Source of the DNA: Rhizobiales bacterium Ga0077537
GTDB lineage: Bacteria; Pseudomonadota; Alphaproteobacteria; Rhizobiales; Hyphomicrobiaceae
Assembly: GCA_001464955.1 (NCBI GenBank)
Contig: LNEM01000009.1
Span: 372,001 to 436,000 of the forward strand
Reading direction: 5' to 3'
Length of the DNA: 64,000 nucleotides
This document shows, piece by piece, positions 45,763 through 56,672 of this stretch; position 1 is the first letter of the stretch; the number at the start of each line of letters is the position of its first letter. The translations under genes were made by a program, and so were the position numbers. Below the pieces are notes generated by a model that worked only from the letters and a program-made list of their open reading frames with translations, was not told where the DNA came from and ran no database searches.

Positions 45763-46878
45763 TCACTCGGCGGCCCGAACCTTCTCGAAGACTGGCGCTT
45801 CGGGCACGGGCAGGCTGTTCACCAGCGGCACGACCTCGGTCGCGAAGCGACGCATCATGCGATGGCGCGTCTCGCGGTCCACGCCGTGCGTCGCGTTGGA
45901 GATCAGAACGTAGTCGAAGCCGATGGCGCGTAGCTCGTTGATCCGCCGGGCGACGGTCTCGGGCGAGCCGATCAGGTTGCGATCGAGGATCGGATCGTTC
46001 TGCGCGGGGTCGCCCATCAGGCGCATGTTGGCGAAGATCTTGGCGAACTGCTCGTAGCCCGGGATATCGCCCCACGGCGTCGTGTCGGTGGTGTAATGCT
46101 CGGCCTGGAGGCGATAGAAGCGCGCCATGTGGCCGCGTGCTTCCTCGCGGGCCTCGGCATCGGTGTCGGCGATGAAGCACTTCGTGGAGACGGGGAGCGT
46201 GACGTTGGTCGGCAGTCCGCGCGATGCCATGCGGTTCCGCCAGCGTTCGAGGATCTTGACCAGCATGTAGTCCGGGAACTGGGCGAGCGAGAGCGGCGGG
46301 AGGCCCATGTCGGCCATGATCTCGGCGCTGCCCGGCGAGCCGATGGCGCCGTAGAAGTTGATCTTCCGGTCAGGATCGAGGCGCGGGCGGACCGTGATCG
46401 ACCGGTCGAGCTTCACGTGGCGCCCGTCGTAGGTAAACGGCTCGCCGGTGAGGGCGAGCTGGGTCACCTCCCAGCACTCGCGGAAGCGGTCGCGGGCTTC
46501 GGTCATCGGGATGCGGAGCGCGTCGTACTCGAGCTTCGCCGTGCCGCGTCCCATGCCGATGTGCAAGGGGCCGGTGGTCAGGGTCGCCAGCATGGCGACG
46601 TCCTCGGCGAAGCGGATGGGATCGTACCAGGGCAGCACCATCACGGCGCTGCCGAGGCCCATGCCCGGGCAGGCGGCTGCGAGGTGCGAGAGGAACATCA
46701 AGGGGTTCGGAGTGGGGTAGTAGTCCGAGAAGTGGTGCTCGACCAGCCATGCGGCGTCGTAGCCCAGCGCCTGCGCGGTGCGTGCATCGACGATGGCTTC
46801 GCGATACATGTCGGAATCGCTTGCCCCAAGGCGGTCGACAGCGCCAATCTGCACTCCGAAGCGTGGTGTTGCGGGCAT
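45763..46878 (-). CDS. LLM-class flavin-dependent oxidoreductase (luciferase-like)
   Basis: A 371-residue bacterial-luciferase-like enzyme. It opens with FGVQIGAVDRLGASDSDMYREA, has YDAAWLVEHHFSDYYPTPNPLMFLSHLAA, a typical LLM active-site region with neighbouring His residues, and GTAKLEYDALRIPMTEARDRF and PWGDIPGYEQF further on. Such proteins use reduced FMN and oxygen to hydroxylate or cleave organic substrates. It is first in a run of four minus-strand genes with gaps of about 55, 23 and 24 bp between successive genes, so co-transcription is likely. Confidence 0.85.
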   Translation of the reverse strand: MPATPRFGVQIGAVDRLGASDSDMYREAIVDARTAQALGYDAAWLVEHHFSDYYPTPNPLMFLSHLAAACPGMGLGSAVMVLPWYDPIRFAEDVAMLATLTTGPLHIGMGRGTAKLEYDALRIPMTEARDRFRECWEVTQLALTGEPFTYDGRHVKLDRSITVRPRLDPDRKINFYGAIGSPGSAEIMADMGLPPLSLAQFPDYMLVKILERWRNRMASRGLPTNVTLPVSTKCFIADTDAEAREEARGHMARFYRLQAEHYTTDTTPWGDIPGYEQFAKIFANMRLMGDPAQNDPILDRNLIGSPETVARRINELRAIGFDYVLISNATHGVDRETRHRMMRRFATEVVPLVNSLPVPEAPVFEKVRAAE

Positions 46879-46982
46879 GGTTTCTGCTCCCTCGGCTCTT
46901 GTCTGGACAAATGCTAGACAGCCTTCCCCGGGATGTCACGCAGTACGGTGAGCCCGACGGCGGCAACTTCAGGAGAGAGCGC

Positions 46983-47594
46983 ATGACACGCGTTACGAGC
47001 CTCGACGATCTCGAAGCCATCTACGGGGCTCCGGTCGAGGCGGCCGTGCTGAAGGAGATCGACTACATCTCGGACCACTACCGCGCGTTCATCGATCGGT
47101 CGCCGTTCGTGGTGCTTGCGACGGCGGGGCCCGAGGGTCTCGACTGCTCGCCGCGCGGCGATCCGGCCGGCTTCGTTCGGGTGGTGGACCCGAAGACGGT
47201 GATGATCCCCGATCGGCTCGGCAACAACCGGGTGGATGCGTGGCGCAACATCATACGCGATCCGCGCTGTTCGCTTCTGTTCCTCATTCCGGGGATCGGC
47301 AACACGCTCAGGATCAACGGCACGGCCGAGATCCTCAACGATCCCGAACTCAACCAGAGCTTCGCCTTCAACGGCAAGCTGCCGCGGACCGTGCTCAAGG
47401 TGACGGCGGAGCGGGTCTACTTCCAGTGCCCGAAGGCGCTGATCCGGTCGCGGCTGTGGGATCCGAAGTCCCACGTCGACCGGGCGGAACTGCCGTCGTC
47501 GGGCGAGATCCTCGAGGCGCTCACGCAAGGCAAGTTCGACGGCAAGACCTACGACGCGAATTATCCGAAGCGACTGCAGGAGACGATCTATTGA
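46983..47594 (+). CDS. Pyridoxamine 5'-phosphate oxidase family (FMN-binding) protein
   Basis: A 203-residue split-barrel FMN-binding protein, most like the MSMEG_1061-type subfamily: FIDRSPFVVLATAGPEGLDCSPRGDP, then IPDRLGNNRVDAWRNIIRDP and LRINGTAEILNDP. True pyridoxine oxidase activity is unlikely; these proteins act on various substrates or guard against oxidants. The ATG at 46983 follows CAGGAGAG. It diverges from the luciferase-like gene, so the two flavin-type genes may share a control region of about 104 bp, and it is coupled to the next gene. Confidence 0.82.
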   Translation: MTRVTSLDDLEAIYGAPVEAAVLKEIDYISDHYRAFIDRSPFVVLATAGPEGLDCSPRGDPAGFVRVVDPKTVMIPDRLGNNRVDAWRNIIRDPRCSLLFLIPGIGNTLRINGTAEILNDPELNQSFAFNGKLPRTVLKVTAERVYFQCPKALIRSRLWDPKSHVDRAELPSSGEILEALTQGKFDGKTYDANYPKRLQETIY

Positions 47595-48226
47595 GGGGCA
47601 GGCAAGGGCGCGTATCGGCGAGGCCGATCGCGAAAGACATCGCGTTACCCGAGGTCGTGGTTGAAAGCCGCGAGGATTGGCGCGCGTGGCTCGCGGCCAA
47701 TCACAAGACGGCGACGAGCATCTGGCTCGTGACGTGGAAGAAGGGCGACCCGCGTCACGTCGGTTACGACGCGATCGTCGAGGAGGCGCTCTGCTTCGGC
47801 TGGATCGACAGCCGTCCACGCAAGCTCGATGCGGCCCGGACGATGCTCCTCATTTCGCCGCGTAAAACAGGCAGTGCCTGGTCGCAGTTGAACCGGCAGC
47901 GGATCGAGGCGCTCACGGCTGCCGGGCTCATGCAAGCTAATGGCTTGCAGCGCGTTGCCGAGGCTAAACAGGACGGTACGTGGAGCAAGCTCGAGACGAT
48001 CGACGATCTGGTGCTGCCCTCGGATCTCGTCACGGCGCTCGAGGCTCAGGAAGGAGCGCGGGCCAACTGGGACGGATTTCCCAAGTCCGCGCGCCGCGGC
48101 ATCCTCGAGTGGATCATCCAGGCCAAGCTGCCGAAGACGCGCGCGGCCCGGATCAAGATCACCGCGGCAGAGGCGGCCCGCAACAAGCGGGCTAACCAGT
48201 GGCGCGGCACACCGCAGTCGACGTAG
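47591..48226 (+). CDS. YdeI/OmpD-associated family protein
   Basis: A 211-residue soluble protein with the YdeI-family pattern: VVESREDWRAWLAANHKTATSIWL, YDAIVEEALCFGWIDSRPRKLD, then RKTGSAWSQLNRQRIEAL and a C-terminal RGILEWIIQAKLPKTRAARI. YdeI-like proteins are described mainly by resistance or stress phenotypes; the biochemical function is unknown. No ATG lies at the right place. The probable start is TTG 47591, overlapping the stop of the preceding gene (TTGA) with AGGAGA upstream, which gives translational coupling. Confidence 0.78.
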   Translation: MRGRQGRVSARPIAKDIALPEVVVESREDWRAWLAANHKTATSIWLVTWKKGDPRHVGYDAIVEEALCFGWIDSRPRKLDAARTMLLISPRKTGSAWSQLNRQRIEALTAAGLMQANGLQRVAEAKQDGTWSKLETIDDLVLPSDLVTALEAQEGARANWDGFPKSARRGILEWIIQAKLPKTRAARIKITAAEAARNKRANQWRGTPQST

Positions 48227-48229
48227 TCG

Positions 48230-49036
48230 TCAGCCGATCCGGGGCGCGTCGAGCTTGTGGACGAGGCCGTCCGTCTCAGGCTTCCAGGCCGGGTAGCGCT
48301 TCAGGATCAGCGGGTCGTGGCCCGGGATGACGTTGCGCAACTTGCCGTCCGCGAGTTCGGTCAGGCGGTCGTAGGACCTGAGCGTCGCCTCCTGGTCGAT
48401 GGTGATGAAGAACGGCCGGCGCTGCTCGATGTTGGCGTAGAAGTGCGCCACGTCGGACCCGAGGACGACAGGGCCGTGCTCGGTCGCCACCCGGATCGCC
48501 TGGATGCCCTTCGAGTGGCCCGGGCAATGGTGCACGGTGATGCCGGGTGCGATGTGGCCGTCACCGTCGTGGAACTGGACGCGGCCGGAATAGACGTGGC
48601 GCACCATCTGGCAGACGTGCTCGGCCGTGAACGGCACGCGCATCGACGGTTCGCACATGCAGGGGCCGGTCGCGTAGGCCATCTCGGAGGCCTGAAGGTG
48701 GAACTTCGTGCCGGTGAACTGGTCCATCGTTCCCGCGTGATCGAAGTGCAGGTGCGTGATGATGGTTTCCTTGATGCTCTCCGGCGCGATGCCGATCCGC
48801 TTCAGGACCTCGATCGGCTCGACGGTGATCTTGCGACCGCGAGCGGCGGCTTCCTTGTGGTCGAAGCCGGTGTCGACCAGGATCGTGCGGTTGGCATTGC
48901 GAATGACGAACACGTAGTAGTCGATCGGCATCGCCGAGGCGTGGTCGTCGGCCTGCGGGTTCATGAAGTTGTCGGCTGCCTTGCGGGCCGTATTCTCCCC
49001 GTACTTCAGTGCGAGGATCTCGTACGTCTCGTTCAC
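48230..49036 (-). CDS. Metallo-beta-lactamase-fold hydrolase, N-acyl-homoserine-lactonase-like
   Basis: A 268-residue MBL-fold enzyme with the dinuclear-metal motif HLHFDHAG at residues 95-102, preceded by the ILVDTGFDHKEAAARGR segment, and later metal ligands in HHCPGHSKG and LGSDVAHFY. The arrangement is that of AttM/AiiA-type acyl-homoserine lactonases, which quench quorum signals, but many relatives hydrolyse other lactones. It closes four bases from the end of the convergent YdeI-like gene. A lactonase next to an aromatic-type catabolic module could equally serve that pathway. Confidence 0.78.
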   Translation of the reverse strand: MNETYEILALKYGENTARKAADNFMNPQADDHASAMPIDYYVFVIRNANRTILVDTGFDHKEAAARGRKITVEPIEVLKRIGIAPESIKETIITHLHFDHAGTMDQFTGTKFHLQASEMAYATGPCMCEPSMRVPFTAEHVCQMVRHVYSGRVQFHDGDGHIAPGITVHHCPGHSKGIQAIRVATEHGPVVLGSDVAHFYANIEQRRPFFITIDQEATLRSYDRLTELADGKLRNVIPGHDPLILKRYPAWKPETDGLVHKLDAPRIG

Positions 49037-49197
49037 GGCGTCATCTCCCTTGCAATGGATGGTCGGAGGATGCCCGCTTCACGAGAGCCGGTCGAGTGAA
49101 TAGCAGGCGGCCGCCGATCGCCATTGCACGGCGGCGGTCCAGCGCCTAAAGACGATCGGGCAGCGCTATAGAGGACGAACAGGGGGGCCATTTGGCT

Positions 49198-50634
49198 ATG
49201 CCGATCAACGTCTCCTTCCTCCAGGATCTCCTGACGACCGTGGCGGAGCAGGGCCGGCAGTATCTGCCGTCGGCGCTCCTCGGGGAGCAGAAGGAAGGCG
49301 TTGCCGAACTGGCCAAAGCCCTCCTCTCGGGCAGGGGTGAAGCCTCGGGCGTTGCCATTGCCCGGGAACTCCTCGGGCGTTATCGGGGGCTCGGCCCCGA
49401 GGACCGCAAGGCTTTCTTCCGGCTCGTTGCCGATCACTTCAAGCCGAACGACGCCGCGGTGCAGGCTGCCGCGCGGGCCTATGTCGAGGCGCCCGGCGAG
49501 GCGACGCTGCTCAAGCTCCGCGATGCGGTCGAGAGCCCACGTCAGGAATTCTTCCGCCGCCTGAACCTCGCGCCGGGTGCGACCGCGGAAATCGTCGCCA
49601 TGCGGCGGGATCTGCTTCGGCTCGGCAAGAGCGAGCCGGGCTTCTCGGCGGTCGACGAGGACATGGCGCATCTCTTCTCGTCGTGGTTCAACCGCGGCTT
49701 TCTGGTGCTCCGGCGGATCGACTGGCAGACGCCTGCCGTCGTGCTCGAGAAGATCATCCGCTACGAGGCGGTGCACGAGATCCAGGGCTGGGACGATCTC
49801 AGGCGGCGGCTCGAGCCGTCGGACAGGCGGTGTTTCGCGTTCTTTCATCCCTCGCTCATCGACGAGCCGCTGATCTTCGTCGAGGTGGCGCTGACGCGCG
49901 AGATTCCGGGCCAGATCCAGAGCCTCATCGGGCAGCAGCCGGTGGCGGCGACGGAAGCCGGCGGACCACCGACGACGGCGGTCTTCTATTCGATCTCGAA
50001 CTGCCAGGAAGGGCTCAGGGGCATCTCGTTCGGCAACTTCCTCATCAAGCAGGTGGTCGAGGAGCTGGTTCGCGAGCAGCCGCAGCTCAAGACGTTCGTC
50101 ACCCTGTCGCCCATTCCACATTTCGCCCGTTGGCTCGACCGGGCGATGGCGAGTGATGAGAGCGGCGTGGTGACGGGTCCGGACCGGGTGGCGCTCCAGA
50201 TGCTCGGGGATCCGGGCTGGCTCGACGATCCGGACGAGGCGGAGGCGCTGAAGCCGGTGCTTCTGGCGCTGGCGGCGCATTACTTTCTGCAAGCCCGCTC
50301 CGGGGATGGGCGGGCGGTCGATCCCGTGGCGCGGTTCCATCTCGGGAACGGTGCGCGGCTGGAGCGGATCAACTGGCTCGGCGACGTCTCGGAGAAGGGC
50401 CTCCGCGAGGCGCACGGCCTGATGGTCAACTACCTCTACGAGCTGAAGGACATCGAGCGGCACCACGAAGCCTACGCCAACGACGGCGAGATCGCCTGCT
50501 CGCGCGCCGTGAAGGGTCTGCTGCGGGTTCCGCCGAGGTCCCGATCGAAGACGGCCGAAGCGGCAATGGTGTTGGCCGACCGGGCAGCGCGACCGATCAC
50601 GCGCGCCATCGGCGACGGCGGAAAGTCGTCGTGA
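49198..50634 (+). CDS. Malonyl-CoA decarboxylase
   Basis: Converts malonyl-CoA to acetyl-CoA and CO2. The 478-residue protein has the MCD layout: an N-terminal helical domain (residues 1-180) and a C-terminal GNAT-like catalytic domain with FFHPSLIDEPLIFVEVALT, TTAVFYSISNCQEGLRGISFGNFL and FVTLSPIPHFARWL, where Ser and His catalysts lie; VARFHLGNGARLERINWLGD follows. In rhizobia this gene (matA) sits with matB and matC, which are missing here. The ATG at 49198 follows a purine-rich GGGGGG stretch; a TTG two codons upstream is less likely. Confidence 0.92.
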   Translation: MPINVSFLQDLLTTVAEQGRQYLPSALLGEQKEGVAELAKALLSGRGEASGVAIARELLGRYRGLGPEDRKAFFRLVADHFKPNDAAVQAAARAYVEAPGEATLLKLRDAVESPRQEFFRRLNLAPGATAEIVAMRRDLLRLGKSEPGFSAVDEDMAHLFSSWFNRGFLVLRRIDWQTPAVVLEKIIRYEAVHEIQGWDDLRRRLEPSDRRCFAFFHPSLIDEPLIFVEVALTREIPGQIQSLIGQQPVAATEAGGPPTTAVFYSISNCQEGLRGISFGNFLIKQVVEELVREQPQLKTFVTLSPIPHFARWLDRAMASDESGVVTGPDRVALQMLGDPGWLDDPDEAEALKPVLLALAAHYFLQARSGDGRAVDPVARFHLGNGARLERINWLGDVSEKGLREAHGLMVNYLYELKDIERHHEAYANDGEIACSRAVKGLLRVPPRSRSKTAEAAMVLADRAARPITRAIGDGGKSS

Positions 50635-50761
50635 ACCGGACGGGTGTGTGCGGGGTTTAGTGCCTTGTCGCCGGATCGGTGGCGTGCTGAATTCCAGCGG
50701 GATGCGGAGTGTGACGGTCGCTGCCTGACAGGGTTGCGGCACTGCGGGAGAGGATCGCCAG

Positions 50762-51751
50762 ATGCGGTATGACGACAAGGATCGCGAGAGCAGCAATCTC
50801 GAGGATCGTCGTGGCCAAGGTGGTGGCTCGCCCTTCGGCCGAGGTGGCTTCCGGATTCCGATGGGTGGTGGCGGCGGCGGGCGCGGCGGGTTCAGCCTGA
50901 CGACGTTGCTGATCGTCGGCGCCCTGATGCTGTTCTTCGGCGTCAATCCACTGGACATCCTGCGTGGCGGTGTCGGTGGCGGCGGTACCGGGGGCATCGA
51001 TTTCCCGCAGTTCCCGAAGGCCGACCCGGGCCCGCGTACCAGCCAGAATCCCTTCGAGATCCCGGGATTGCCGGGCGGCGGGACCGCCAACGTCGATCCC
51101 GGCCAGGACGAGATGAAGAAGTTCGTCGGGCGCGTGCTGGCCGACACGGAAGACGTCTGGAACCAGATCTTCCAGTCGTTCGGCCGCAAGTACGAGGAGC
51201 CGAAGCTCGTCATCTTCTCCGGTGCCTTCCCGACCGCGTGCGGGACGGGGCAGGCCGCCATGGGGCCGTTCTATTGTCCGCTCGACCGGAAGATCTACAT
51301 CGACCTGACGTTCTACGAGGAACTCAAGCGACGCTTCCGGGCGCCCGGTGATTTCGCGCAGGCCTACGTCATCGCGCATGAGGTCGGGCATCATGTGCAA
51401 ACCATTCTCGGCATCTCGGAAAAGGTGCAGCAGGCGAAGCAGCGGGTCCGGTCGGAACGGGAATCGAACCAGATTCAGGTGCGCATGGAGTTGCAGGCCG
51501 ATTGCCTCGCCGGGGTGTGGGCGGCGCGAAACCATCAGCTCAAGAACCGGCTCGAGCCGGGCGACATCGAGGAGGGGCTGAGGGCGGCCGCCGCCATCGG
51601 CGACGACATGATCCAGCGGCAACAGACGGGTCGGGTCGTACCGGATGCGTTCACGCACGGGTCCTCGGAGCAGCGCGTACGCTGGTTCCGGAAGGGGCTC
51701 GAAACGGCACAGATTCGCGATTGCGATACGTTCAACGCGCAGAATCTGTAA
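50762..51751 (+). CDS. Neutral zinc metallopeptidase family protein (YpfJ type)
   Basis: A 329-residue membrane-anchored putative zinc metallopeptidase. The N-terminal 40 residues are charged and Gly-rich, then one membrane helix (FSLTTLLIVGALMLFFGV), then a Gly/Pro-rich linker and the catalytic domain with the zinc-binding HEVGHH at residues 206-211 and a downstream LQADCLAGVWAA in which the third ligand lies. The family is widespread (YpfJ in E. coli), with no established substrate. It stands alone with its own upstream region of 127 bp. Confidence 0.87.
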   Translation: MRYDDKDRESSNLEDRRGQGGGSPFGRGGFRIPMGGGGGGRGGFSLTTLLIVGALMLFFGVNPLDILRGGVGGGGTGGIDFPQFPKADPGPRTSQNPFEIPGLPGGGTANVDPGQDEMKKFVGRVLADTEDVWNQIFQSFGRKYEEPKLVIFSGAFPTACGTGQAAMGPFYCPLDRKIYIDLTFYEELKRRFRAPGDFAQAYVIAHEVGHHVQTILGISEKVQQAKQRVRSERESNQIQVRMELQADCLAGVWAARNHQLKNRLEPGDIEEGLRAAAAIGDDMIQRQQTGRVVPDAFTHGSSEQRVRWFRKGLETAQIRDCDTFNAQNL

Positions 51752-51942
51752 AATCCGGGATGTGCGGAGCGGGTCTGGGAGCGTTCGTGCCGCCTCCGAA
51801 GCGCCGTTAAGCTGGCGTTTACCAGTCGGTGCGCCCTGACGATGTGCGTCTCTGTCCGATCTGGCATGGAGCGTGCAGTCGAGTGCGGCGTACGCTGCCT
51901 ATTTGCCGAGGTGCGCGGCGGGGCTGACGAGGGGACGGTAAC

Positions 51943-53325
51943 ATGCACGAGATGCTGGCGATTGTGCTCGCGGCAGGCAAGGGGACGAGGATGAAGTCCT
52001 CGCTGCCTAAAGTCCTGCATCCGGTCGGCGGGTTGGCCATGGTCGCCCATGTGCTGCGGGCCGCGCGCGCGGCGGGTGCGTCGTCGACGGCGCTGGTCAT
52101 CGGGCCGGGCATGGAACAGGTGGCGCGCGTCGCACAACTGGACCAGGGCGATCTCGACGTTCATGTGCAGGAGGAGCAGCTCGGCACGGCGCACGCAGTC
52201 CTCGCGGCCCGCCAGCGCCTGATGCGGCATCGCGGCGACGTCCTCGTGCTCTACGGGGATACGCCGCTCATCACCGGTGCGACGCTCAAGCGATTGCGGG
52301 AAGCACTGGACGATGGGGCGAGTGTCGCCGTCCTCGGTTTTCGGCCCGCCGATCCGACCGGCTACGGACGCCTCGTCACGGGCGACGACGGTTCGCTTCT
52401 CGCCATTCGTGAGGAGAAGGACGCGAGCGACGCCGAGCGCCGCATCGGGCTCTGCAACTCGGGCGTGATAGCGTTCCGGCTGCCGGACGTCGCCGGTCTG
52501 CTGGGGCGCATCGGAAATGCCAATGCCAAGAGCGAATTCTATCTGACGGACGCCGTCGAAGTGGCGCGGCAGGACGGGCTCAGGGCCGCTGCCGTCGCCT
52601 GCGACGAGCGTGAAGTCATGGGCGTCAATTCGCGCGATCAGCTCGCTGTCGCCGAGGGGCTCTGGCAGGAGGCGCGGCGGCGCGAGTTCATGCTCGCGGG
52701 CGTGACCATGACGGCGCCGGACACGGTCTGGCTCAGCTTCGATACGCGCATCGGCGTCGATGTGACGATCGAGCCCAACGTCTTCTTCGGGCCGGGCGTG
52801 ACGGTCGAGGACCGCGTCACGATCAAGGCCAACTGCCATTTCCAGGGGATCGACGGCAAGAGCCGGGACGGCCTCGTCATTCGCGAAGGCGCGGAAGTGG
52901 GCCCGTTCGCGCGACTCCGGCCGGGCGCTGATATCGGGCGTGAGGCGCACATCGGCAACTTCGTCGAGGTAAAGGCGGCGCGGCTCGGGAGCGGGGCGAA
53001 GGCCAATCATCTCGCCTACGTCGGCGACGGCGAAGTGGGTGCCGGTGCCAACATCGGCGCGGGCACGATCTTCTGCAACTACGACGGGTTCGCCAAACAC
53101 AAGACGACACTCGGCGACGGCGCCTTCATCGGCTCGAATTCCTCGCTGGTTGCACCCGTCACGATCGGCGCCGGGGCCTATGTGGCGTCTGGTAGCGTGA
53201 TCACCCGCGACGTGACACCCGGAGCGCTCGGTATCGCTCGGGCGGAACAGAGCGAGCGTGTCGGCTGGGCCGAGAAGTTCCGGACCCTCATGTTGCGTCG
53301 CAAGGCAGCTTCCGGGAAGGGATGA
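51943..53325 (+). CDS. glmU: Bifunctional N-acetylglucosamine-1-phosphate uridyltransferase / glucosamine-1-phosphate acetyltransferase
   Basis: Makes UDP-N-acetylglucosamine, the precursor of peptidoglycan and lipid A. The N-terminal pyrophosphorylase domain starts LAIVLAAGKGTRMKSSLPKVLH and contains EEQLGTAHAVLAAR; the C-terminal left-handed beta-helix carries hexapeptide repeats and the acetyltransferase motifs RPGADIGREAHIGNFVEVKAA, ANHLAYVGDGEVG and NYDGFAKHKT. Length (460) is normal. The start has a GAGGGGAC stretch upstream. It precedes glmS by 249 bp, so the two hexosamine genes are neighbours. Confidence 0.96.
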   Translation: MHEMLAIVLAAGKGTRMKSSLPKVLHPVGGLAMVAHVLRAARAAGASSTALVIGPGMEQVARVAQLDQGDLDVHVQEEQLGTAHAVLAARQRLMRHRGDVLVLYGDTPLITGATLKRLREALDDGASVAVLGFRPADPTGYGRLVTGDDGSLLAIREEKDASDAERRIGLCNSGVIAFRLPDVAGLLGRIGNANAKSEFYLTDAVEVARQDGLRAAAVACDEREVMGVNSRDQLAVAEGLWQEARRREFMLAGVTMTAPDTVWLSFDTRIGVDVTIEPNVFFGPGVTVEDRVTIKANCHFQGIDGKSRDGLVIREGAEVGPFARLRPGADIGREAHIGNFVEVKAARLGSGAKANHLAYVGDGEVGAGANIGAGTIFCNYDGFAKHKTTLGDGAFIGSNSSLVAPVTIGAGAYVASGSVITRDVTPGALGIARAEQSERVGWAEKFRTLMLRRKAASGKG

Positions 53326-53574
53326 GGTCGATAGACCGTCCGTATCCGGAAACCTTATGTGCAGGCAGTATGTTGCAGTGCAACGTCGGATGGCTGATAG
53401 CTGACCGCCGCAGTTCGTGTGGTCGTCTCGCGTCGATGCTGTCGGACGGGTCTCGTTCCCACGGGTGAGCCGGCCACGGGGTGGCGGCCGTCGTGCACGT
53501 CTGAGGCAAAGGCCGGACCGAGGGATCGGACCGGATCGGAGTGGCGGGTCGAGCGACCCTGGAGGTGACTTTCC

Positions 53575-55395
<1,821 letters not shown>

Positions 55396-55493
55396 CGGCC
55401 CGGCGACGGAATATGGCCAGGTCGTCAATCCGTCGCCTTAATGTTGCGGTCTGACGCTTCGTGGGATTTGGGGGAGCACGGGAGCGACGCACC

Positions 55494-56561
55494 ATGCGGG
55501 GCAGCGGCATAGTCATCGTCCTCGGCCTGGGTCTGGGATTGGTTGGGCCGAGCGCCGGCTGGAATGTGGTCGAGGCGCAGACCGTCACAGCAGCGCCAGA
55601 AAAGAAGCGGCAAGGGGCCGGCAAAACGGCGAAACAGTCGGACAAGAGTGCGGCCGAGGCCGTCGACCCTGAGGTCGCCATCGAGAAGGCGCGGTCACTT
55701 CTCGGACAGGGCAAGCACGACGCTGCGGCCGAACTCGCACAACAGGTGCTGGGCGCGGCCTCGAAGACACCCCGCAACACCGCGCGGGCATTGGCAGTGC
55801 GGGGCGAGGCTCGGCTGAAGTCCGGCCGTGTCGCGGAGGCACTCTCGGATCTCGACAGCGCGTTGTGGGTCAAGGGCGGGCTCGCGGGCGCGGAGCGTGA
55901 TGCCGCCACGGCGGCGCGCGTCGAGGCTCGGAAACAGGCCGGCGTCGCTGTGCCGGCAGATGGCGCCGGCAGTGCCAGCGTTGTCGCCGCCGCACCCGAG
56001 CGGGCGCCGCAGCGTCGAGGTGGGGCGGCAAAGCCCGAGCCGGCGCAAGAGACCGCGGCGGCGTCTTCGCCGGGGATCGGTTCGTTCTTTTCCAATCTGT
56101 TCACGGGCGGAAAACCCAGCGGCGGGAACGGTGCGCAGACGGCCGCGCTGCCAGTCGACACTGGCGATCGGGCAGCCGCTCTCAGCAGTTCGGAGCCGCA
56201 GCGCGCCGAGGATGCGCCGACCGGCAAACGGGCAGAGCGGCGCGCGGCGCCGGCGCCTGTTCCGCGGGCGGCTGCCTTGACCGTAGAACCCCCGGCGTCT
56301 CAGACGGCGGCCGGGACCTACGTCCTGCAACTCGGGGCCGTACGCACGCGGCAGGAGGCGCAAGCCATGGCCGAGAAAGCCCGCAAGATGCACGCCGATG
56401 TGTTCGGCAGCCGGACGATCTCCGTCAACGAGGCGGTCTACGGAAACATGGGCCGCTTCTACCGGGCCCAGATCAGCGCCTTCAAGAGCCCGGTCGAGTC
56501 CGAGGCGCTGTGTGCCTCGCTCCGGCAGAAGGGCGTCGACTGCATGGTCGCGCAACGCTAG
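55494..56561 (+). CDS. SPOR-domain cell-envelope protein with TPR-like region
   Basis: A 355-residue envelope protein. An N-terminal hydrophobic stretch (IVIVLGLGLGLVGPSAG) is a signal peptide or anchor. Next come helical repeats (AIEKARSLLGQGKHDAAAEL, then LAVRGEARLKSGRVAEALSDL) that look like TPR units, a long Ala/Pro-rich disordered linker, and a C-terminal SPOR domain (about the last 75 residues, from YVLQLGAVRTRQEAQA to VDCMVAQR), which binds denuded septal peptidoglycan. A role at the division site is likely. Start at 55494, after GGGAGCG; a GTG at 55461 would be longer. Confidence 0.8.
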   Translation: MRGSGIVIVLGLGLGLVGPSAGWNVVEAQTVTAAPEKKRQGAGKTAKQSDKSAAEAVDPEVAIEKARSLLGQGKHDAAAELAQQVLGAASKTPRNTARALAVRGEARLKSGRVAEALSDLDSALWVKGGLAGAERDAATAARVEARKQAGVAVPADGAGSASVVAAAPERAPQRRGGAAKPEPAQETAAASSPGIGSFFSNLFTGGKPSGGNGAQTAALPVDTGDRAAALSSSEPQRAEDAPTGKRAERRAAPAPVPRAAALTVEPPASQTAAGTYVLQLGAVRTRQEAQAMAEKARKMHADVFGSRTISVNEAVYGNMGRFYRAQISAFKSPVESEALCASLRQKGVDCMVAQR

Positions 56562-56672
56562 GTGGGATTTGTGCTGCCGGGCATTCTAAGCGGCTGCGAA
56601 ATAGGCTAATTGTGACAGCCGGGGTCGCCGTGGTTGCCGGTTCGGTGGGCTGGCCTCGTTGGGAGCGGGGTC

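Noticed and set aside
53326-53574. Possible glmS ribozyme or riboswitch in the glmS leader
   Set aside because: The ribozyme class is known mainly from Firmicutes and no matching core was seen. The gap has no convincing structure or ORF.
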